From NCBI GenBank assembly GCA_046497225.1, contig JAWOGA010000078.1:1-10581 (forward strand): a stretch of DNA of 10,581 bases, in the 5' to 3' direction. A program made the position numbers and the translations under genes. Below the pieces are notes generated by a model. The model did no database searches and was not told the DNA's origin. It worked only from the letters and a program-made list of their open reading frames with translations. The DNA is from JAXHLG01 sp046497225 (lineage in GTDB: Bacteria; Patescibacteriota; Minisyncoccia; Moranbacterales; DUUL01). Shown here in pieces: positions 7,078-10,581 of the stretch (within the stretch, counting starts at the first letter, position 1; each line of letters begins with the position of its first letter).

Positions 7078-8154
7078 ATGAAAATAGGAATCGTCGGTTT
7101 GCCCAATGTCGGCAAGTCCACACTCTTTAAAGCTTTAACCAAAATTCAAGTAGATATCAATAATTATCCTTTTTGCACTATTGAGCCAAACGTGGGAATA
7201 GTGGAGGTTCCGGATGAAAGAGTGGATAAGCTGGCCGAGCTTTCCGGATCAAAGAAGAAAATTTATTCGCCCATTGAGTTTGTCGATATCGCCGGGTTGG
7301 TGGAAGGCGCCGCCGAAGGCCAAGGGCTGGGAAATCAATTCCTGCATAATATTCGAGAAGTAGACGCTATTGTTCATGTGGTTAGGCTTTTTGAGGACAA
7401 AAATATCTCCCATGTAAGCGAAAGCATAGACCCTGCAAGAGACATTAAAGTCATCAACACGGAATTAATTTTAGCAGACTTGGAAACGGTTAGAAAAAGA
7501 ATTGCCAAATTGGAAAAACAAGCCAAATCCCAAGACAAGGAAGCAATAAAAGCTCTTGAATTAACCAAGAAACTAGAAAATGTTTTAAACGAAGATAATA
7601 TAAAAAAAGTAAAAGAATTTATCGCCGACTTGGAAGACGATTTTGAAATAATAAAAGACCTTCACTTGCTTTCATTTAAACCGATTTTGTATGTTTTTAA
7701 TGCAAGCGAAACAGCAAATATCTCCGCTGAAATAGAAAAACACGGTTTAAACGACTTCTTGGAACAAAATTTAATAGAATACACGGCTCTGAATATCAAA
7801 ACAGAAGAAGATCTTCTGGAATTAACAGATGAAGAGCAGCAAGAACTGGAGTTAAAATCAGAGCTTTCGGATTTAATCAAAAAAAGCTACCGGCTACTTG
7901 ATTTAATCACATTTATAACTACGGGCGAGCCGGAAACCCGCGCTTGGCAAATCCCCAAAAATTCCACAGCGCCAAGAGCCGGCCGCGCTATTCATTCCGA
8001 TTTTGAGGAAAAATTTGTTAAAGCCGAAGTCATTCCTTGGGACAAATTAATCCAACTGGGGTCCAAGCAAAAATCCCGAGAAACGGGAGACTTAAAAATA
8101 GTCGGCAAAGACTATATCGTCCAAGATGGAGATGTGATAGAGTTTAAAATTTAG
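7078..8154 (+). CDS. ychF: Ribosome-binding ATPase YchF (OLA1 family)
   Basis: YchF is a universally conserved Obg-family P-loop protein that prefers ATP and binds the ribosome; it is linked to stress and redox responses. The 358 residues match the usual 360-366. Motifs in order: P-loop GLPNVGKST (7-15); switch I region NYPFCTIEPN (29-38), including the Cys33 equivalent of the redox-active cysteine of E. coli; G3 DIAGLVEGAAEGQGLGNQFL (70-89); helical coiled-coil insertion (about 130-190, NTELILADLETVRKR); and N208-A-S-E211 in place of the GTP-specifying NKxD, which is the basis of ATP preference. The C-terminal TGS domain (about 279-358) has TTGEPETRAW and DGDVIEFKI. The start is fixed by the family's M-x-x-G-I-V-G-L-P beginning. 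The gene stands alone on its strand, with a new promoter overlapping its stop codon. Confidence 0.97.
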   Translation: MKIGIVGLPNVGKSTLFKALTKIQVDINNYPFCTIEPNVGIVEVPDERVDKLAELSGSKKKIYSPIEFVDIAGLVEGAAEGQGLGNQFLHNIREVDAIVHVVRLFEDKNISHVSESIDPARDIKVINTELILADLETVRKRIAKLEKQAKSQDKEAIKALELTKKLENVLNEDNIKKVKEFIADLEDDFEIIKDLHLLSFKPILYVFNASETANISAEIEKHGLNDFLEQNLIEYTALNIKTEEDLLELTDEEQQELELKSELSDLIKKSYRLLDLITFITTGEPETRAWQIPKNSTAPRAGRAIHSDFEEKFVKAEVIPWDKLIQLGSKQKSRETGDLKIVGKDYIVQDGDVIEFKI

Positions 8155-8170
8155 CAAATTCTGATATAAT
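8143..8170 (+). promoter_or_regulatory. Extended -10 promoter at the ychF stop codon
   Basis: TTTAAA at 8143-8148 (-35, four of six matches), a 16-bp spacer and TATAAT at 8165-8170 with TG at 8162-8163. The core CTGATATAAT is identical to that of the promoter at 584-611. Transcription would start near 8177, giving a leader of about 395 bases before trpS, or a separate RNA from the spacer. Confidence 0.6.
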
Positions 8171-8220
8171 AAAATTGAAAGCTGTAAAATTAAGAGAAAA
8201 ACACTTCGTTAACAAGATAC

Positions 8221-8248
8221 TTTTGAATTTAAAATTTTGAATTTTGAA
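8221..8248. repeat. AT-rich heptad repeat TTTTGAA
   Basis: Four 7-base units in a row: TTTTGAA, TTTAAAA, TTTTGAA, TTTTGAA. The second is degenerate and the others are identical. It is related in composition, on the opposite strand, to the ATTCAAA-type heptads of the tract at 1-378. Confidence 0.75.
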
Positions 8249-8399
8249 TGAATTTTTAATTAAATAAGAAGTTGTTTACTTATCAATGAAATAGCTTAAC
8301 TTAAAGAGAGCAAAACAAGATTTGGTTTTATGCGAATTCGCTTTCGCGCTTGTTGCATCCTATATATTTAAATGATTCGCTTCTGATATGCTTTTTTGT

Positions 8400-8504
8400 G
8401 CTGGAGCGGGTCTCTGAATCAGTCCATCGATTTCTCCCGCAAATTTGCCAAACACCTAAACCAACCAATGGACACGACCCGGGAGGGTCGCTCCAGCGGG
8501 AAAA
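8400..8504 (+). ncRNA. Candidate structured RNA or GC-rich palindromic element upstream of trpS
   Basis: GCTGGAGCG (8400-8408) pairs with CGCTCCAGC (8489-8497) and closes the element. Inside, GTCCAT (8422-8427) pairs with ATGGAC (8468-8473), and CGACCC (8475-8480) pairs with GGGTCG (8485-8490) under a GGGA loop of the GNRA type. The last helix shares two bases with the closing one, so one of them must shorten. CCCGC at 8436-8440 can also pair with GCGGG at 8406-8410 or 8496-8500, giving alternative folds. It is a GC-rich island in an AT-rich spacer. I do not recognise a known RNA family (not T-box, SRP RNA, tmRNA or RNase P). It could be a leader element of trpS, an independent small RNA, or a mobile palindromic repeat. 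Confidence 0.4.
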
Positions 8505-8520
8505 TTCTTATAAATCTCAT

Positions 8521-8541
8521 TAAAGACTAAAGACTAAAGAC
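8521..8541. repeat. Perfect triple heptad repeat (TAAAGAC)3
   Basis: Three identical 7-base units lie 31-51 bases before the trpS start codon, so they would be in the trpS leader. A change in copy number by slippage would alter the distance between the structured element and the start codon. Confidence 0.9.
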
Positions 8542-8571
8542 TTTTCTTACAATTATTAAAAATTACGAAAA

Positions 8572-9564
8572 ATGAAACAGCAAACTATTTTTTCCGGTGT
8601 TCAACCTTCGGGGAATTTCCACATAGGCAACTATTTGGGAGCTCTAAAAAGCTGGGTAGATCTTCAAAAAGAATTTGATTCTCTTTTTTGTATCGTTGAT
8701 CTTCACGCCATAACTGTTCCGGAAAATACCAGGCGATTAAGGGAAAAAACTTTAGAGATAGCCAAAATTTATTGGGCCGCCGGAATTGATATGAAAAAAT
8801 CAACTGTGTTCGTCCAGTCCCATGTAAAAGAGCACGCCGAATTAATGTGGCTTTTAAATTCCATAACCAAAACCGGAGATTTGTTTAAAATGACTCAATT
8901 TAAAGACAAAACAGCCGGAAGAGCGGAAAAAGAAAGTGTGGAAGCCGGACTTTTAAATTACCCTATTCTTATGGCGGCCGACATCCTGTTGTACAACACG
9001 GATGTAGTTCCGGTAGGAGAAGACCAAGTCCAACATGTGGAATTTACCAGAAAATTAGCCAGAAAATTCAACAAAAAATTCGGGGAGACTTTCAAAGTTC
9101 CCAAAACTTACATTAAAAAGGAAGGAATGAGAATAATGGGGTTGGATAATCCGGCAAAAAAAATGTCCAAATCCGCATCTTCAAAGTATAACCGCATAGA
9201 AATAATGGACTCCCCCGATTTAATCAGAGACAAAATCAAGAAAGCAATGACTGACAGCGGAGGTGAAATAGAATATTCCGACAAAAAGCCGGCCCTAAAA
9301 AATCTAATAAATATTTACTCTTCTTTTGGAGGTCTTAATCCGGAAGAGGTAGTAAAAAAATATTCCGGGCAAGGATACAAAGAGTTCAAAGAAGATTTGG
9401 CCGAATTATTAGTTGATTCCCTTCAAGAATTTCAGGAAAAATACAATAAAATCTCTGACAAAGAAGCGCTGGATATACTGGAAAACAACGCGGAAAAAGT
9501 AAGAAAAGTCGCCAAAGAAAAAATCGATGCAATTAAAGAAAAAATGGGGTTTTTAAATATTTAA
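8572..9564 (+). CDS. trpS: Tryptophanyl-tRNA synthetase (TrpRS)
   Basis: TrpRS is a class Ic synthetase that attaches tryptophan to tRNA-Trp in the cytoplasm. The 330 residues equal the usual bacterial length. The N-terminal FSGVQPSGNFHIGNYLGA holds the HIGH-type motif as H17-I-G-N20. The Rossmann core continues with IVDLHAITVP (41-50). Family blocks are NYPILMAADILLYNTDVVPV (129-148) and the ATP/Trp-binding GEDQVQHVEFTR (149-160). The second class I motif is K197-M-S-K-S201. The C-terminal helical anticodon-binding part starts near 212 (DSPDLIRDKIKKAMTDS). All active-site motifs are intact. The start is fixed by the family N-terminus; no Shine-Dalgarno sequence is seen before ATG 8572. It follows a 417-bp spacer with its own promoter and a structured element, so transcription may be controlled in the leader. 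Confidence 0.97.
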   Translation: MKQQTIFSGVQPSGNFHIGNYLGALKSWVDLQKEFDSLFCIVDLHAITVPENTRRLREKTLEIAKIYWAAGIDMKKSTVFVQSHVKEHAELMWLLNSITKTGDLFKMTQFKDKTAGRAEKESVEAGLLNYPILMAADILLYNTDVVPVGEDQVQHVEFTRKLARKFNKKFGETFKVPKTYIKKEGMRIMGLDNPAKKMSKSASSKYNRIEIMDSPDLIRDKIKKAMTDSGGEIEYSDKKPALKNLINIYSSFGGLNPEEVVKKYSGQGYKEFKEDLAELLVDSLQEFQEKYNKISDKEALDILENNAEKVRKVAKEKIDAIKEKMGFLNI

Positions 9565-9646
9565 ACTGGTTTTCTCATTGACATAACTTCGCTTATAAAG
9601 TAATATTCAGTAAAGGAAAAGAGCCTACATCCTCTACTCCAAATCA

Positions 9647-9668
9647 AAAAACCTTTGCGGTTTTTCCC
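9647..9668 (+). terminator. Weak terminator-like hairpin after trpS
   Basis: AAAAACC (9647-9653) pairs with GGTTTTT (9659-9665) over a 5-base loop, 83 bases after the trpS stop. The stem has only two GC pairs and is followed by CCCC, so termination is uncertain. An alternative overlapping stem (GGTTT 9659 on with GAAACC) leads into a T-rich stretch. Confidence 0.3.
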
Positions 9669-9749
9669 CGATTGAAGAAACCTGTTTTTGTTTGATTATC
9701 TAAAAAACAAAACAGTATCTTGGTTGGGTTTTTTATTTGAAGAAAGATT

Positions 9750-9777
9750 TTAACAAGACAGCTTTCTCTGATAAATA
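9750..9777 (+). promoter_or_regulatory. Candidate promoter of tRNA-Leu
   Basis: TTAACA (9750-9755), a 16-bp spacer and TAAATA (9772-9777) preceded by TGA. The start would be near 9784, 18 bases before the mature 5' end of the tRNA. The spacing and the TG before the -10 echo the promoters at 584-611 and 8143-8170. Confidence 0.4.
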
Positions 9778-9801
9778 ATCTCCTTAAAAAAATCATTAAA
9801 A

Positions 9802-9885
9802 GCCTCGGTGGCGGAACTGGTAGACGCGCGCGACTCAAAATCGCGTGGGAGTAATCCCATGAGAGTTCGATTCTCTCCCGAGGCA
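9802..9885 (+). tRNA. tRNA-Leu, anticodon CAA
   Basis: The 84-base class II tRNA reads UUG codons. The acceptor stem is GCCTCGG (9802-9808) with CCGAGGC (9878-9884), discriminator A9885. The anticodon stem is CGCGA (9829-9833) with TCGCG (9841-9845), and the loop CTCAAAA has anticodon CAA at 9836-9838. A long variable arm TGGGA-GTAA-TCCCA (9846-9859) marks it as leucine type. The T arm is GAGAG-TTCGATT-CTCTC (9861-9877). CCA is not encoded, so it must be added after transcription. All stems pair perfectly, so the gene should be functional even though its 3' end is duplicated downstream. Confidence 0.97.
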
Positions 9886-10008
9886 CGTTTTTAGCCGGAT
9901 AACCCCGGGTAATCGGTAGATTGAGAGTTTTGGATTTTTCTCTTCGACGAAGGAGAAGCAAGAAAAATGCAACCCCGCTGTTTGCGGGGCGATTCTCTCC
10001 CGAGGCAC
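9868..10008. repeat. 19-bp direct repeat of the tRNA-Leu 3' end (att-like)
   Basis: CGATTCTCTCCCGAGGCAC occurs at 9868-9886, from the T loop through the discriminator of the tRNA, and again exactly at 9990-10008. The offset is 122 bp and the flanking bases differ on both sides. A direct repeat running from the T loop to the tRNA 3' end is the usual core of attachment sites for tyrosine-recombinase integration. The 103 bases between the copies contain no integrase, so this would be a deletion remnant. A partial tRNA duplication is the other explanation. Confidence 0.75.
9962..9989 (-). terminator. Minus-strand terminator-like hairpin in the att-like interval
   Basis: CCCCGC (9973-9978) pairs with GCGGGG (9984-9989) over a 5-base loop. 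Read on the minus strand it is followed after five bases by a run of five T (9962-9966 on the plus strand are A). It would end transcription coming from the phosphatase fragment. Confidence 0.5.
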
Positions 10009-10014
10009 ATTGTT

Positions 10015-10033
10015 TAGCTTGTAGCTTGTAGCT
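10015..10033. repeat. Heptad repeat TAGCTTG
   Basis: Two full units (10015-10021, 10022-10028) and five further bases TAGCT. It starts seven bases after the second tRNA-end copy and sits between that copy and the broken end of the phosphatase gene. Confidence 0.85.
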
Positions 10034-10043
10034 ATTTAGCTGA

Positions 10044-10370
10044 TTAGGTTAAATATTTCCGCGGGTTCAAGCGATGATGGGGAAAACTATTTTTAGTAAT
10101 TTGACCACCATTATAATACCAGAGATTAATCTGCTCTTTTTTTAAAACAGCTTTTGTCATCATATCCTCATGATTACCCTTTAAAAACACATTTTCATCA
10201 CAGTTTAAATTTTGAATTAAATTATAAACCTGATAGGGATCTTCACCTCTGTCAATATAATCGCCAAGAAAAATCAGCCTGTCCGCTGAAGAATCATAAT
10301 TAATCTTGGATAATATTTTTTTTAGCTGCTTAATTTCCCCATGAATATCTCCAATAACATAAGTTGACAT
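10044..10370 (-). pseudogene. C-terminally truncated PPP-family metallophosphatase
   Basis: The first half of a serine/threonine-type (PPP) or diadenosine tetraphosphatase-like metallophosphoesterase is clear: GDIHG at 7-11, GDYIDRG at 36-42, GNHED at 65-69 and YNGGQITKNSF at 86-96. These supply the first metal ligands and the catalytic His. The family is about 200-250 residues; here only 108 remain, and the two later metal-binding histidines are missing, so it should be inactive. After KNSF the frame reads an unrelated tail to a TAA. The next frame, reached by one extra base in the TTTTCCCC run (10079-10086), would extend only to 10036, so truncation stands either way. I chose ATG 10370 rather than GTG 10376 because AAGGAG lies five bases before the ATG. 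No other gene here has such a site. It lies next to the tRNA-end repeat. Confidence 0.8.
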
Positions 10371-10581
10371 AGCCACTCCTTCAATTTTGTTGGTTTTGAC
10401 TTTTTTACTGCAAAATATAATTCTGGATCCCTAATCAAACTTTTATCCTCAGAGACAATTAGATCATAAAACTTATCAGAACAGCTTGGATCAACTATTT
10501 TATCATCCTCACCGTTTGAGGTTATAAGTCTAAAAAGTCCAATTTAGGCCTAAACTTATATTTGTATATTCCTGTTCAGCT
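10322..10581 (-). pseudogene. Partial, frameshifted reading frame upstream of the phosphatase fragment
   Basis: On the minus strand one frame reads from the window edge as EYTNISLGLNWTF and hits a stop at a run of five T (A at 10532-10536). Removing one T joins it to a long open frame reading RLITSNGEDDKIVDPSC and DKFYDLIVSEDKSLIRD, then PELYFAVKKSKPTKLKEWL, ending TAA at 10322-10324. The composition looks like real protein. The second part has no proper start codon, which supports a frameshifted gene rather than a new one. It overlaps the phosphatase start by about 49 bases. I do not recognise the family, and the start lies beyond the window. Confidence 0.35.
10376..10381 (-). promoter_or_regulatory. 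Shine-Dalgarno site of the phosphatase fragment
   Basis: AAGGAG on the minus strand, five bases before ATG 10370. It overlaps the alternative GTG start and therefore selects the ATG. It is the only canonical Shine-Dalgarno sequence found at a gene start in the window. Confidence 0.75.

Larger units (their letters stand above)
8155..8571. other. 417-bp spacer between ychF and trpS
   Basis: This gap holds, in order, the promoter at 8143-8170, an AT-rich heptad repeat (8221-8248), a 10-bp palindrome GCGAATTCGC (8333-8342), a GC-rich foldable element (8400-8504) and (TAAAGAC)3 (8521-8541). No convincing protein gene is seen. No T-box consensus, no tandem Trp codons in a leader peptide, and no terminator with a T-run was found before trpS. 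Confidence 0.7.

Noticed and set aside
8396..8530. A 44-codon plus-strand frame (TTG start) through the GC-rich element
   Set aside because: It has no ribosome binding site and a weak start. Its openness is explained by the palindromic, GC-rich sequence; a leader peptide would be expected to show tandem Trp codons and does not.
8155..8571. T-box riboswitch upstream of trpS
   Set aside because: The T-box sequence with its GGTGG...ACCGCG core and a terminator/antiterminator pair are absent.
9644..9961. A 105-codon minus-strand frame across the tRNA
   Set aside because: It is antisense to tRNA-Leu; the segment reading ERIELSWDYSHAILS is the familiar false protein made from leucine tRNA genes.
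9887..10008. A second tRNA ending in the repeated CTCCCGAGGC segment
   Set aside because: Upstream there is no matching 5' acceptor strand, no GAGAG T-stem and no anticodon arm, so only the 3' end is duplicated.
10381..10581. Plus-strand gene at the right edge
   Set aside because: All three plus frames are broken by stops at short intervals; the minus strand gives the better protein-like reading.

Overview
The window looks like a piece of a chromosome from an uncultured, low-GC member of the Patescibacteria (CPR, Parcubacteria-like). That is an inference from four things: AT-rich DNA with A-rich spacers; housekeeping genes whose starts have no Shine-Dalgarno sequence; a DUF3048 protein of the cysteine-bearing type that I associate with CPR genomes; and a MutM with extra residues in its N-terminal domain. 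No rRNA or phylogenetic marker long enough to settle the taxon was read.

Left edge (1-1112): a repeat tract made of degenerate 7-base units with a 195-bp tandem duplication (1-378), then a perfect 12-bp hairpin (426-453). A good extended -10 promoter (584-611) follows, driving a small coiled-coil gene of unknown function (654-1058) that ends in a clear intrinsic terminator (1081-1112).

Middle, minus strand (1193-6975): five genes in a row. In transcription order they are a U32-family protein of the TrhP/YegQ type (tRNA U34 hydroxylation), an aromatic amino acid permease-like transporter, MutM (8-oxoguanine glycosylase), a membrane-anchored DUF3048 protein, and HolA (DNA polymerase III delta, clamp loader). 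Spacers are 40-112 bp. A promoter before mutM suggests more than one transcript. The U32 gene diverges from ychF on the plus strand, with facing promoters in a 102-bp gap.

Right half, plus strand (7078-9885): ychF (ribosome-associated ATPase), then a 417-bp spacer, then trpS (tryptophanyl-tRNA synthetase), then a class II tRNA-Leu(CAA). The spacer has its own promoter right at the ychF stop codon, an AT heptad repeat, a GC-rich element that folds into a closed multi-helix structure, and a (TAAAGAC)3 repeat.

Right edge (9886-10581): this looks like a recombination scar. The last 19 bp of the tRNA-Leu region are repeated exactly 122 bp downstream, the pattern left by integration into a tRNA 3' end. 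Just beyond lie a heptad repeat, a PPP-type phosphatase gene cut off after its first half, and a second broken reading frame. The phosphatase fragment is the only gene here with a strong Shine-Dalgarno sequence, which suggests a different origin.

The most unusual signal is not a gene. Almost every sizeable spacer carries a tandem repeat with a period of exactly 7 bp, but with a different unit each time. The second most interesting signals are the structured spacer before trpS and the tRNA-linked repeat. I found no complete new enzymatic or defence system.
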